DNA of 64,000 bases from Nitrospinaceae bacterium (GCA_029261395.1 JAJDBJ010000030.1:1-64000), one strand, 5' to 3'; numbered from the stretch's first letter, positions 8,862 to 17,453 are shown. A program made the numbers and translations. The notes: generated by a model from the sequence alone, not told the origin.

Positions 8862-9173
8862 TTATTTCATTACCACGAAGATGCGGCGACGTTTGTAATT
8901 CGGGCCTTCGGTTTTGAAGGATGCGGTGACGGGAATTGACCATTCCTCGGAACTGGCCAGGTGTTTTTTAAATTGCCACACCTTCCAGCCGACAGTCAGA
9001 ACAGCGGCTCCGGCGAACAGAATGAAGGCGGCGAACATGTACCCGATCAAAGCCGGGAACAGGAAAATCAGGATGGCCAGTACGACCAGCGATCCACCGA
9101 ACAGCAGAATTCCCTTTTGCAGGGATTTGTAGCCTTCGTCGAAAATGTCTTTGTTAGGATTGCGCTCAAACAT
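8862..9173 (-). CDS. Small two-helix membrane protein
   Basis: A hypothetical protein of 103 residues with two adjacent hydrophobic helices (about residues 20-65: ILLFGGSLVVLAILIFLFP and GYMFAAFILFAGAAVLTVGW) and a basic C-terminal tail. The open frame extends to 9275, but GGAGGAGG just before the ATG at 9173 decides the start at MFERNPNKD. I do not recognise a family. It is probably an inner-membrane protein with both ends in the cytoplasm. Confidence 0.65.
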   Translation of the reverse strand: MFERNPNKDIFDEGYKSLQKGILLFGGSLVVLAILIFLFPALIGYMFAAFILFAGAAVLTVGWKVWQFKKHLASSEEWSIPVTASFKTEGPNYKRRRIFVVMK

Positions 9174-9306
9174 GATTCCTCCTCCGGCCAAGGGCCGACC
9201 CAATAGGCCTCTCTTTTTAAAGAGGGGTTGGGGTGATTTAGTCGCCTGTGCCATTATATACGATTTTATTGGCATCCGGTCAAGGTGGAGGAGCGAAAAT
9301 TGGAGG

Positions 9307-9909
9307 TCAGGCTTCGCTCAGGGTGATCTTCAAAATCTTTCTAAAGTCATGTTTTTGTGCGCTTAACGGTCGTTTCCAGTTGGTGACGCGCGGGCTGGGG
9401 TGGTACAGCGGCAGGAGTGTGAAATGCTCGGTAAACTGAGGTTTGCCGATGACTTCTGCCAATTTGTAGCGGGTGCCCAGTATCCGGTTGATCGCGTCCA
9501 GTCCGACGCCTCCCAGTGTGACCACTACGCGGGGTTGCATCAGTTCCAGTACCGATTTCAAATAAGAGGAGCAGTTGCCGATTTCTTTCGTGGTCGGTCG
9601 CCGGTTATTACCCTTTTCAAGGGGATTGCACAGCACCGCGTTGGTGATGAAGATGTCTTGACGCGTGAGCCCGATGTGGGCGATCAGTTCTTCAAAGTTA
9701 TCACCCGACTTGTCGCCGGAAAATGGTATGCCGGTGCGCCCGGCGCCGAATCGTCCGGGGGCTTCCGCGACAAACAGAATATCGGAATCGATCGAACCAT
9801 TGGCGGGTCCGAGAACGGCGCTCTGGTCGGCCATGTTGGGGCAGGTGGTGCACTTCGCCGCTTGCCGGCTCAGGAGTTCGAAGTCAGGTTGAGGATGAGG
9901 CCTATGCAT
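9307..9909 (-). CDS. Uracil-DNA glycosylase, Fe-S family 4/5 type
   Basis: A 200-residue uracil-DNA glycosylase superfamily enzyme that removes uracil from DNA in base-excision repair. CTTCPN near residue 20, the Cys in ITNAVLCNPL and the Cys in IGNCSSYL give the four cysteines expected for the [4Fe-4S] cluster of families 4 and 5. The uracil pocket motif AEAPGRFGAGRTGIPFSGDKSGD is closer to family 5 (GxxRTGxxFxGDxSG), while LPLYHPSPR supplies the His motif. No Shine-Dalgarno is clear before the ATG at 9909; a slightly later start is possible. It stands alone. Confidence 0.85.
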   Translation of the reverse strand: MHRPHPQPDFELLSRQAAKCTTCPNMADQSAVLGPANGSIDSDILFVAEAPGRFGAGRTGIPFSGDKSGDNFEELIAHIGLTRQDIFITNAVLCNPLEKGNNRRPTTKEIGNCSSYLKSVLELMQPRVVVTLGGVGLDAINRILGTRYKLAEVIGKPQFTEHFTLLPLYHPSPRVTNWKRPLSAQKHDFRKILKITLSEA

Positions 9910-10050
9910 GATTTCGCTGTTTTACCCTAATTCCTCCCCAAATGGGAGAAGAATTAATTGTAATACGGCTTATTTTTCCGCCACCTGCCCGGAGGGGGAA
10001 CTGGCTGACCGTTAAGGGCAAAGGGTATTCCTGGAGCGCGGTTCGCATTT

Positions 10051-10080
10051 TTCAATTTACCTGCGGCGGTTCGCCGCCTG
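10051..10080. repeat. Hairpin repeat, family 2, copy 3
   Basis: TTCAATTTACC leads into the stem GGCGG-TTCG-CCGCC (10065-10078). It sits immediately downstream of the small membrane gene ending at 10083. No T run follows on either strand. Confidence 0.6.
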
Positions 10081-10082
10081 GT

Positions 10083-10238
10083 TCAGGAAGATTCTTTATC
10101 ATGGCTGGCGGGTGTTGCGGGAGTTTCCTCTTCCTCCTCATCTTCGTATTCGTCCTCATCGTCGAGGCTGGTGCGGCAGACGACAAGGAATCCCACGAGT
10201 AAAAGTACGCTGGCGATGATGGTGAGGATAATATCCAT
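10083..10238 (-). CDS. 51-residue single-helix protein with acidic tail
   Basis: A short gene encoding 51 residues: one membrane helix (MDIILTIIASVLLLVGFLVV), then a strongly acidic segment (DDEDEYEDEEEEE), then PATPASHDKESS. The ATG lies 4 bases after the TAG stop of the upstream membrane gene, so translation is probably coupled. The run of acidic residues in one frame after a clean helix argues for a real gene, not chance. I know no family. It could be a small partner subunit of the two membrane proteins encoded upstream; that is inference. Confidence 0.6.
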   Translation of the reverse strand: MDIILTIIASVLLLVGFLVVCRTSLDDEDEYEDEEEEETPATPASHDKESS

Positions 10239-10242
10239 GATT

Positions 10243-10650
10243 CTAAAACGGTTTGACGGTGGCGAGGTAGATCATGCCGCCGGCGATGATGAATATGGCG
10301 ATATGCACCATCATCGCATATTTTTTGGGTAAATGGTCCTGTGTGATTTGCCGACCGTTTTGAAACCCCAGTGCCACCAACACCACCAGCAGGCCGAGCT
10401 TGGGGAAAATCCATTGGCTCTCGTTAAAAACCCCGGTCTTGATCGCCAGATAGAGACCGGAAGCGACCGTCACAAACAGGATCGGGTAGTAGATGAACTT
10501 GTGGATGCGTTTTTGGGTTTTTTTGAGACCTGCGCGCTCCTCCGCCGATTTGAGGCGCAGGCCGAGCACCACCGACAGGGATTGCAGGAACAGGGTGCCT
10601 ACTACGAGGCACATCGAAAGCATGTGAAGTGTCAGGAAAAAATTTTTCAT
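10243..10650 (-). CDS. Four-helix membrane protein, CopD/DUF2269-like
   Basis: A 135-residue integral membrane protein with four predicted helices: FFLTLHMLSMCLVVGTLFLQ, YYPILFVTVASGLYLAI, LGLLVVLVALGFQ and VHIAIFIIAGGMIYLA. A His in the first helix (TLHML) and another in the last (VHIAIF) resemble the layout of CopD/DUF2269-type proteins that may bind heme. It is read with the 148-residue membrane gene upstream (19-base gap) and the 51-residue gene downstream (4-base gap), so the three probably form an operon. The function is unknown. Confidence 0.6.
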   Translation of the reverse strand: MKNFFLTLHMLSMCLVVGTLFLQSLSVVLGLRLKSAEERAGLKKTQKRIHKFIYYPILFVTVASGLYLAIKTGVFNESQWIFPKLGLLVVLVALGFQNGRQITQDHLPKKYAMMVHIAIFIIAGGMIYLATVKPF

Positions 10651-10669
10651 AAGTATTGAGGTGTCAGTT

Positions 10670-11116
10670 TCAGGGGTTTTCTACCACGGCAGGTTGAGGT
10701 TCTCTTTTCCAGTAAGTCAGGCTGGAGACCATCAGGGCCAGGCCGATGCCGCAATAGATGGCGCCTACCACCACGTAGCCTCCCAGGTATTCGTTGAATG
10801 CTCGCAGGGAGACGCCGAGCAGGATCATACCGGCGATCAGAAAGTAAAATGACTTGGCATACACATGATGGACTTTCAGTGGTCCTTCAATATTTTCGAT
10901 ACGCGTTTTGTTGCGGCGCGCGGTTTTGGATAGCACGAACCGGCCCTTGGCCACGCCCATAATGATACTGAGAGCAATGGCGATCGCCAGTGCGGTTTGG
11001 GTGGCGTTTTGCGTTTCCAGGGCAACTTGGTACATCATGACCCCACGGATCATCAGAAATAATCCCACCAGTCCCCAAATGGAACCGGCCAGGGCATAGA
11101 GACTGTGTTTGTTCAC
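10670..11116 (-). CDS. Four-helix membrane protein of unknown function
   Basis: A 148-residue protein with four hydrophobic helices: LYALAGSIWGLVGLFLMIRG, ALAIAIALSIIMG, FYFLIAGMILLGV and VVVGAIYCGIGLALM. A basic loop (KTARRNKTR) between helices 2 and 3 should face the cytoplasm. It starts with GTG at 11116, preceded by GAGGA with good spacing. It is the first gene of a likely three-gene membrane operon running to 10083. I do not recognise the family. Confidence 0.6.
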   Translation of the reverse strand: MNKHSLYALAGSIWGLVGLFLMIRGVMMYQVALETQNATQTALAIAIALSIIMGVAKGRFVLSKTARRNKTRIENIEGPLKVHHVYAKSFYFLIAGMILLGVSLRAFNEYLGGYVVVGAIYCGIGLALMVSSLTYWKREPQPAVVENP

Positions 11117-11191
11117 AGGAGTATCCTCATAAGCGGTTAGCGACTCAGATTAAGATGACAGGAGTTCAGAAAGGATTCTATCAGAGAAAGG

Positions 11192-11641
11192 TCATCGTTG
11201 GGAAGGGCGTTCGCTCATTGCGGTGCCCCGGACCGCTCGAACCGCCATACGGCCACTTTTGCTTTTATAGAGAGTGTCGGCCTTACCGAGGGTGAAATTC
11301 ACGATAAAGCCATCTGAACCAACGCCATCGGCCGTCCAGACTGTGGACAGTCCTCCACTGGGAAAGACGGGGTTCATTTTCATGTCTTTTCCGTATTTAT
11401 CCTGGATGCAATGGTCCGGGTCTATCAGGACCAACACTTCTTCCTTTTCCGGAAGCCGCCAGTCGTTGTACCCGGCCAATTTCTGATAAGCCATGCTGCG
11501 GGTATATTCGCGGGCCTCGTCCCAGGAAAGCCATCGGGCTTCCATCTGCCAGGAGTCCTCTTTGGCCCACATCAGGCCGGTCAGGTTATCGGTGATGGTG
11601 TTGTCGTTATTGTCAACGAATCGGGGTTTATCTTCTGTCAT
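11192..11641 (-). CDS. DUF1566 (Lcl C-terminal domain) protein
   Basis: A 149-residue protein matching the DUF1566/Lcl C-terminal domain: RFVDNNDNTITDNLTGLMWAK at the start, WDEAREY, the GYNDWRLPEKEEV core and the final GRMAVRAVRG. This C-type-lectin-like fold is usually exported, but no signal peptide is seen here, so this copy may be cytoplasmic. Its ATG lies 5 bases after the stop of the squalene/phytoene-synthase-like gene, implying coupled translation. Why a DUF1566 protein should be tied to an isoprenoid enzyme is unknown. Confidence 0.8.
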   Translation of the reverse strand: MTEDKPRFVDNNDNTITDNLTGLMWAKEDSWQMEARWLSWDEAREYTRSMAYQKLAGYNDWRLPEKEEVLVLIDPDHCIQDKYGKDMKMNPVFPSGGLSTVWTADGVGSDGFIVNFTLGKADTLYKSKSGRMAVRAVRGTAMSERPSQR

Positions 11642-11646
11642 AAGAT

Positions 11647-12753
11647 TTATGTTCTGAGGGCCGCCTGATCCTCCAGGGACATGGCGGACAATCGAGATTT
11701 TAGGTTATTGAGATCGAACTTCGGCGGATGTGTCAATTCCGCGCGTTTCTGGATGCGCTCGAAAGATAATTTCAACAGTGTGTCCGAATAACAGAGCAGG
11801 CGTGTCCGGCGCAGAATCTGACGAACGGTCTTCCGCGATATTTTGACGGGGTCGTCCGATTTCAAAAGTTCCCGGTTGTTATGGAGGACGGCAACCGTCT
11901 CCACCGCCATCCACAACGGCCAGATACAAAACAGCCGGATGCGCGTTTCTTTCCGTGGAATCGCCAGGGTGAATTTTAAAGCGTCCTGCAAGTGTCCCAT
12001 GGTTTTGTTGAGCAGTTGTTCCAATATCTGAAGGTTTTTTTCCTCCGATAGCCCGGTACTGAACTCTTCCACCGTCAAGCCGTTGGACTCGATGTAGGAG
12101 CGTGGTACGTAGGACCAGCCGCGTCCCCGGTCGACAATGATATCCTTCGAGATATTGGTTATTTGCAAACCGAGGCCGAACGATACGGCCGTATCGCGCA
12201 TGGTTTGCCGGGCCTGTTCGTTTAAATGAGGAATTTCTTCCAGAAAAAGATTGCACAGCATTTCTCCGACAGCACCCGCCACGAAGTAGCAGTACTCCTC
12301 CAGTTCCTCTTCATTTTCCAAAAGGGTGAGGGTGTTGGCATCGAATTTTTTCTGAAAGTAGGCCATGCCGCGGGCCATTTCCGAGACCGAAGGGATGATC
12401 TGCTCCTGATGATTTTTCTTCAACGTGTCAAATACATTGAACACTCGCTGAGTCTGGGACAGTAGTTCCAGATCGTTGGGACTGCCGTCGACTGCTTCAC
12501 ATTCCCGGAGCCAGGAGGTCAGAGAGCCTCTGCGGTAATCCGCGTCCTGGATCAGGCGGGAGAATTCGAGCAGGAGTTTGATTTTAATTTTGGGATCGAG
12601 TAGAGCGGCGTCCTCAACGGTGTCGATGATTCGGCAGAACAGGTAGGCGGTCAGGATGCTTCGGTGCAAATCGCCCTTGAGGACGGAGATATTGAGCGCA
12701 AAAGTCCGGCTGACTTTCGGTAGCGTTTCATGGCAGTATTTCCAATCGTCCAT
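11647..12753 (-). CDS. Squalene/phytoene synthase family protein
   Basis: A 368-residue head-to-head prenyl synthase. Two Asp-rich motifs that bind the Mg-diphosphate are present: DTVED (about residue 44) in YLFCRIIDTVEDA, and DIIVD in QITNISKDIIVDRGRGWSYVP. The DTVED form and the overall length resemble squalene synthase more than bacterial phytoene synthase, so squalene or a related C30 product from farnesyl diphosphate is the best guess. GTG at 12756 and ATG at 12753 are both possible; AAGG stands close upstream. No other hopanoid or carotenoid gene is adjacent, though the isoprenoid-pathway gene ispH follows upstream on the same strand about 150 bases away. Confidence 0.82.
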   Translation of the reverse strand: MDDWKYCHETLPKVSRTFALNISVLKGDLHRSILTAYLFCRIIDTVEDAALLDPKIKIKLLLEFSRLIQDADYRRGSLTSWLRECEAVDGSPNDLELLSQTQRVFNVFDTLKKNHQEQIIPSVSEMARGMAYFQKKFDANTLTLLENEEELEEYCYFVAGAVGEMLCNLFLEEIPHLNEQARQTMRDTAVSFGLGLQITNISKDIIVDRGRGWSYVPRSYIESNGLTVEEFSTGLSEEKNLQILEQLLNKTMGHLQDALKFTLAIPRKETRIRLFCIWPLWMAVETVAVLHNNRELLKSDDPVKISRKTVRQILRRTRLLCYSDTLLKLSFERIQKRAELTHPPKFDLNNLKSRLSAMSLEDQAALRT

Positions 12754-12908
12754 CACCTTGCGCTTTAACCCCCAGGCTTACACGTTCCGTAGAAGGGGCG
12801 ATTGGTTGGCCCATCCTGTATTTCGGTCGAATGAATAAAGTTTCAGTTTTAAGGAACCTTCGTGGGATTTCGGAACGGTTCCTGAAAAGGGTCCGGTTCC
12901 TCCCAAGC

Positions 12909-13793
12909 CTAATGAACCGGCTGGGATTCCAGTTTGTCCATTTCCCTGGCGATTTTGAGGATCGCCGAATGCACGTCGTTGATAATGTATTCCGGCGTGC
13001 TGGTTCCCGCCGTTATTCCTACATGTTTTTTGTTGTTGAACCATTGCTTGTCCAACTGCGATGAAGCCTCAATGTGATGAGCTTCCACACTTTTCTCGTC
13101 ACACACCTGCACCAGTTTTTTGGTATTCGACGAATTGTAACCGCCGATGACAATCATCAGGTCCACCTGATCCGCCAGATCCCCCACGGCAATCTGACGG
13201 TCGCGAGTCGGTTGGCAAATTGTGTTGACGAAGGCGACATCGTCCACACAATCCATTTTTCGGATTTTCCCAACGATTTGTTCTACCTTTTCCGCCTGCT
13301 GGGTGGTTTGACTGACGATGCCGAATTTTCTTTTTCCAGTGGTTCTCAGTTTTTCCAAATCATCTTCGCTTCCCACGACCACATAATCATCGAGGTCGCC
13401 GACAATGCCTTTGACTTCGACATGGTCTTCTTGCCCGATTACCACGGGAAAATAATTTTTATCGACCATGGACTTGATCGTATTGTGGACACGCATCACC
13501 AGCGGACAACTGGCATCGAATACAACCAATCCCGCATCGGTCAGTTTCTTTTTCATTTTTTCAGCCGCGCCATGGGCTGTGATCATAACCTTTTTGGTTT
13601 TGATCTGGTCGAGGTCATTGGCACTGTCGACGACGGAGACCCCGTTTTTTTTCAACGATTCATTGACCTGACGGTTATGAACCAGTTGGCCTACAATAGT
13701 GAGATCTCCCTTGAACTGGGGTTCCAGAGCAAGATTGATGGCGTCCTTGACCCCGAAACAGGTCCCAAGAGCGCTGGCGAGTGATACTTTCAT
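12909..13793 (-). CDS. ispH: 4-hydroxy-3-methylbut-2-enyl diphosphate reductase
   Basis: A 294-residue IspH (LytB), the last enzyme of the MEP pathway, which reduces HMBPP to IPP and DMAPP using a [4Fe-4S] cluster. The three cluster cysteines are in GTCFGV (Cys12), ASCPLV (near residue 95) and NTICQPT (near 193). Substrate residues can be seen in LVHN, TAHGA, GQEDHVE and SQTTQ. AAGGAAAA precedes the ATG. A well-formed promoter lies upstream. The enzyme supplies the isoprenoid units used by the prenyl synthase encoded just downstream, though the 150-base gap leaves co-transcription uncertain. Confidence 0.93.
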   Translation of the reverse strand: MKVSLASALGTCFGVKDAINLALEPQFKGDLTIVGQLVHNRQVNESLKKNGVSVVDSANDLDQIKTKKVMITAHGAAEKMKKKLTDAGLVVFDASCPLVMRVHNTIKSMVDKNYFPVVIGQEDHVEVKGIVGDLDDYVVVGSEDDLEKLRTTGKRKFGIVSQTTQQAEKVEQIVGKIRKMDCVDDVAFVNTICQPTRDRQIAVGDLADQVDLMIVIGGYNSSNTKKLVQVCDEKSVEAHHIEASSQLDKQWFNNKKHVGITAGTSTPEYIINDVHSAILKIAREMDKLESQPVH

Positions 13794-13824
13794 GGATTTT
13801 CCTTCGAAATGAATATGGGGATCA

Positions 13825-13840
13825 ACCGTTTCTCAACGGT
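13825..13840 (-). promoter_or_regulatory. Inverted repeat in the ispH leader
   Basis: ACCGTT-TCTC-AACGGT is a perfect 6-base inverted repeat that begins right at the -10 box of the ispH promoter. It would lie at the start of the transcript or act as an operator. Confidence 0.4.
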
Positions 13841-13867
13841 ATATATCTACTAAATTCTAACTTTCAA
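13840..13867 (-). promoter_or_regulatory. Sigma-70 promoter of ispH
   Basis: On the minus strand TTGAAA (13862-13867) and TATATA (13840-13845) are 16 bases apart, about 50 bases before the ispH start codon. Confidence 0.6.
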
Positions 13868-13923
13868 TAATATCAGACCAACTGCAGGAATTAAATAAAA
13901 ATCGGGCACCGGAAAAGGTCCAG

Positions 13924-14676
13924 TCACTTTAAAAGCAGGTTTTTCAACAGTTGTAACGTGGTTTCCCCGCCGACTTCTGCGATCGATTCGGTTAATGGGA
14001 TTTTCTTCGGGCACACCTCGACGCACGACTGAGCGTTGCCGCAATCGGCGATACCGCCTTCGCCCATGATGGTCTCCAGCCGTTCTTCTGATTCCATTGC
14101 GCCTGTGGGGTGCATATTAAAAAGACGGACCTGGCTGAAGGTAGAGGCTCCCATGAAATCATTGTCTTTGGTGAATTGCGGGCAGGCTTCCAAGCAGCAT
14201 CCACAGGTCATGCACTCCGACAGCAGGTAGGCTTTGGCCCGTTGTTTCTCCGGAATCACAGGGCCTTCGCCGATGTCGTAAGTGCCGTCGATATGAACCC
14301 AGGCTTTGACCTTCTTGAGATTTTCAAACATGCGGGTGCGATCCACCTGCAGATCGCGAACCATGGGGAATTTGGACATGGGTTCCAACACGATGGGTTG
14401 GGGCAGGGCATCCACCAGCGCGGTACAGGACTGCCGTACCTTGCCGTTGATGACCATGGTACAGGAACCGCACACTTCTTCCAGGCAATTACACTCCCAT
14501 ACCACCGGCGTCACCTTTTGACCGTCCCGTGTTACAGGATTCATCTGGATATCCATGAGGCAGGAGATGACATTGGCCCGGGGTTTGTGGGGCAACTCAA
14601 TTTCCTGCCAGTAAGGTTTGGTGTCTGGCTGATCCTGACGTTTGATTTTCAAACGGATGATTTTATCGTCGGGCAT
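13924..14676 (-). CDS. sdhB: Succinate dehydrogenase/fumarate reductase iron-sulfur subunit
   Basis: A 250-residue iron-sulfur subunit that passes electrons from the flavoprotein to the membrane cytochrome. The N-terminal plant-type ferredoxin domain has C64, C69, C72 and C84 for the [2Fe-2S] cluster (ECNCLEEVCGSC). The C-terminal domain has CMTCGCCLEACP and CGNAQSCVEVCP for the [4Fe-4S] and [3Fe-4S] clusters. GAAGGT sits before the ATG, 9 bases after sdhA. It is the last gene of sdhCAB. The complex could run as succinate:quinone reductase or fumarate reductase. Confidence 0.93.
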   Translation of the reverse strand: MPDDKIIRLKIKRQDQPDTKPYWQEIELPHKPRANVISCLMDIQMNPVTRDGQKVTPVVWECNCLEEVCGSCTMVINGKVRQSCTALVDALPQPIVLEPMSKFPMVRDLQVDRTRMFENLKKVKAWVHIDGTYDIGEGPVIPEKQRAKAYLLSECMTCGCCLEACPQFTKDNDFMGASTFSQVRLFNMHPTGAMESEERLETIMGEGGIADCGNAQSCVEVCPKKIPLTESIAEVGGETTLQLLKNLLLK

Positions 14677-14685
14677 GGTTTACCT

Positions 14686-16626
14686 TCAATCGTATTTTCG
14701 AGGCCGGGGCTGGACCAAAGAAGTATTCACCTCTTCAAAGCTGATTTCCGGCTGATTATTTTTGTGTTCGGCGATGGTCGTCTTCAACCATCGCTCGTTG
14801 CATTCTTCGAATCGCTTCATGTAGGCGACGTGTCCGGAAGGGAATTCTTCTTCCTGGATTTCACCGTATTGTTTTTTCTCAATGTATTCGACGTACTCAT
14901 GCGGATCGAAATCCTTGGGCTGGTTCAAATCGAATTCCGGTTTGTAATGCGCCCCGCGAAACTCGTTCCGGATCAGGGCTCCCCGGGTGATGATTTTAGC
15001 GAGCTGAATCTGGCAGTGCAATTGCTGGATCATGCTGGGCGCCGGGTTGGACCAGTGCGTTGTGTCCAGGCATTGCACGTCCTTGAAGCGGGTTTCCAGA
15101 TCGTTGATCTCTGTAAGCGCTTTTTCCAGCTTGGAGTTTTCCCGGACGATCAGTACATTCGCCAGCAGGATGTTGCCCATATCTTGATGAAGCACGTAGG
15201 GGTTTTCCTTGCCGTTCATTTGTCTGAAGCCCTGCATTCGCTCCTGCCACTGGTCGCGGGCCTGATCGAACACGGTCGACGGCACGTCCTCAAAATGAGC
15301 GCGAAGGTTTTGACTGTAACTGATCAATCCGGGGCCCATCATGAGTCCCGTGTAGATACAACTCAGCAGGGAGTTGGCTCCCAGCCGGTTGGCCCCGTGA
15401 AACTGGTAGTCGCATTCTCCGGCGGCGTACAGCCCTTGAATAGAAGTCATCTGATTGCGCGGCGATTGGTGGTCGATCAAACCATTGCCATCGTCTTCGT
15501 AATCGGTCCAGATACCCCCCATGGAATAATGCACCGCCGGGAAAATTTTCATTGGGACTTTTTTAGGATCTTCGCCGGTGAACTTGCTGTAGATGTCGAG
15601 GATACCACCCAGCCGGTGTTCCAGAAACCCTGCGGATTGATGCGTCAAATCAAGATACACCATGGCTTGTCCACCGACCCCGAGTTTTTTGTTGTAAACG
15701 ACATCGTGGATTTCCCGACTGGCGACATCACGCGGCACCAGATTGCCGAAACGCGGATGATTTTCCTCCAGAAAATAATAACGTTCCTCTTCCGGAATGG
15801 TGAGGGGGTCGCGACTATCGTTTGCTTTTTTTGGAACCCAGATGCGACCGCCTTCTCCCCGCGCCGATTCACTCATCAACCGCAGTTTGTCCTGGCCGGG
15901 AATGGCAGTGGGATGCACCTGGATGAATTCGCCATTGGCGTATTTTGCGCCCTGCAAATAGGCGGATGTGGTGGCGACTCCGTTGCAAACGGTGGAGCCG
16001 GTAGTCTTGCCGTAAACCTGGGAAGGGCCGCCGGTGGCCAGCACCACGGCATCGCCTTTGACGGTGAAAATTTCTCCGGTGCGTAAATCGTGTAACACGG
16101 CACCCCGACAGATGTTTTCAGAATCGAGTACGGCGGACAGGTACTCGTGCCATTCCAGTTTTTTGACCTGCCCGTCGTGTTCGTATCGACGGACTTGTTC
16201 GTCGAGAGCGTACAGCAGTTGTTGTCCGGTGGTGGCACCGGCAAACGCGGTGCGGGAATAGAGAGTGCCGCCGAATCGGCGGAATTCGAGATGCCCCTCC
16301 GGTGTTCGGTTGAAGGCGACGCCCAACCGGTCCATCAGGCGAATGATCGCCGGTGCCTGATGGCACATGTCGCGCACCAGAGGTTGATTTGCCAGAAAAT
16401 CGCCGCCCTTGACGGTGTCATAAAAGTGCATTTCCGGCGAGTCGCCTTCGCCCTTGGTGTCAATAGCGGCGTTGATGCCGCCTTGGGCGCAGACGGAATG
16501 GGACCGTTTCACGGGTTGGTAGGAAACGAGAGTAACCTTCGCTTTGTCTTCGCACAATTTCATGGTGGCGGCCAGGCCGGCCAGGCCGCCGCCGATCACA
16601 ATATAGCTCGGTCTCTGTTTCCTCAT
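14686..16626 (-). CDS. sdhA: Succinate dehydrogenase/fumarate reductase flavoprotein subunit
   Basis: A 646-residue catalytic subunit that oxidises succinate to fumarate with covalently bound FAD. The Rossmann motif VIGGGLAGLAA, the FAD-linking region with SHSVCAQGGINAA, and the active-site segment HPTAIPGQDKLRLMSESARGEGG are seen. The length and motifs fit the Bacillus/epsilonproteobacterial class paired with a single di-heme cytochrome. Its ATG overlaps the sdhC stop (TGATG), so the genes are translationally coupled. It acts at the cytoplasmic face of the inner membrane. Confidence 0.94.
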   Translation of the reverse strand: MRKQRPSYIVIGGGLAGLAATMKLCEDKAKVTLVSYQPVKRSHSVCAQGGINAAIDTKGEGDSPEMHFYDTVKGGDFLANQPLVRDMCHQAPAIIRLMDRLGVAFNRTPEGHLEFRRFGGTLYSRTAFAGATTGQQLLYALDEQVRRYEHDGQVKKLEWHEYLSAVLDSENICRGAVLHDLRTGEIFTVKGDAVVLATGGPSQVYGKTTGSTVCNGVATTSAYLQGAKYANGEFIQVHPTAIPGQDKLRLMSESARGEGGRIWVPKKANDSRDPLTIPEEERYYFLEENHPRFGNLVPRDVASREIHDVVYNKKLGVGGQAMVYLDLTHQSAGFLEHRLGGILDIYSKFTGEDPKKVPMKIFPAVHYSMGGIWTDYEDDGNGLIDHQSPRNQMTSIQGLYAAGECDYQFHGANRLGANSLLSCIYTGLMMGPGLISYSQNLRAHFEDVPSTVFDQARDQWQERMQGFRQMNGKENPYVLHQDMGNILLANVLIVRENSKLEKALTEINDLETRFKDVQCLDTTHWSNPAPSMIQQLHCQIQLAKIITRGALIRNEFRGAHYKPEFDLNQPKDFDPHEYVEYIEKKQYGEIQEEEFPSGHVAYMKRFEECNERWLKTTIAEHKNNQPEISFEEVNTSLVQPRPRKYD

Positions 16627-17309
16627 CAGAAGGTCCCCTTGAAAGTGGGTTCGACGTTAACCGGATGCAAGGAAAACTCGAGAACCGTGGCAAACCCGAG
16701 GACCATCAGCACTCCACCGAAAAGCATGAACACGATGCTGGCGTTACGTTGTGCCTTCGGTCCTACGATAATGCCCCAGGAAACACAGAATCCCCAAAGC
16801 CCGTTGGCGAAATGGAAGGTGACACTCAGGATGCCCACAAGATAAATAATTCTTCCCGTCCAGGTGGCGAACTCCTGATTCATGACGTCGATCAGAAAAG
16901 GGGCCGCCTCGAACAGGTGATGGCCGTACCATAGTTTTGGGGCCACGGTGGTTCCCATGTGGTAGGCCAGAAACAGGAACGCCACTCCACCGGTCACTCT
17001 CTGCAATGTGTACATCCAGTTGCGGGGGTTGGGGTAGCGGAAGAGATTCTTTTCTCCTCCCCAAGCGATATAAAAACCCATGAATGAATGAAACAGGAGT
17101 GGAATATAAATAAAGAATACTTCAATCCAAATCAGAAACGGGAGGTTGTTGATCACGTCGATGCTCCATTGATAGGGAAGCACGCCGACGGTCCTCAGCG
17201 AATTGATAAGGAGGTGTATTATCAGAAACACCCCAATAGGAACCAGGCCAGTCAGGGAATGAATCTTTAAGAGGAGGAAATGAGCCTGGCCTTTGGTGAT
17301 GGTGCCCAT
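16626..17309 (-). CDS. sdhC: Succinate dehydrogenase cytochrome b subunit (one-piece, di-heme type)
   Basis: A 227-residue membrane anchor with five predicted helices. This is the B. subtilis/Wolinella-type cytochrome b558, in which one polypeptide binds two hemes. Candidate axial histidines occur in LLLKIHSLTG, LIIHLLINS, LLFHSFMG, LAYHMGTT and VTFHFANG. It passes electrons from SdhB to quinone. AAAGG precedes the ATG. It is the first gene of sdhCAB; no clear promoter could be picked in the 144 bases upstream. Confidence 0.92.
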   Translation of the reverse strand: MGTITKGQAHFLLLKIHSLTGLVPIGVFLIIHLLINSLRTVGVLPYQWSIDVINNLPFLIWIEVFFIYIPLLFHSFMGFYIAWGGEKNLFRYPNPRNWMYTLQRVTGGVAFLFLAYHMGTTVAPKLWYGHHLFEAAPFLIDVMNQEFATWTGRIIYLVGILSVTFHFANGLWGFCVSWGIIVGPKAQRNASIVFMLFGGVLMVLGFATVLEFSLHPVNVEPTFKGTF

Positions 17310-17453
17310 CAGGAGCCTTTGTCTGTGAGCGTGAACGTTTCGCTAAGAGGATTCAACGATACTCTTTTCATTTTTACTCAATCGGGTAATGAAGACAAGA
17401 CATTTCGGGAGAAAATCTAAGTGAGTTTCTCCTGGTGATCCTTTGGTAGGCGG

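Noticed and set aside
9204-9236. Terminator or small RNA near CCTCTCTTTTTAAAGAGGGG
   Set aside because: The short palindrome lies upstream of a minus-strand gene and has no U tail in the needed place; too weak to name.
12852-12883. Terminator after ispH
   Set aside because: AGGAACC and GGTTCCT can pair, but the loop is long and only a weak T stretch follows on the minus strand.
14110-16086. A 658-residue plus-strand open frame across sdhB and sdhA
   Set aside because: It lies fully opposite two well-conserved genes and shows no domain; it is a shadow.
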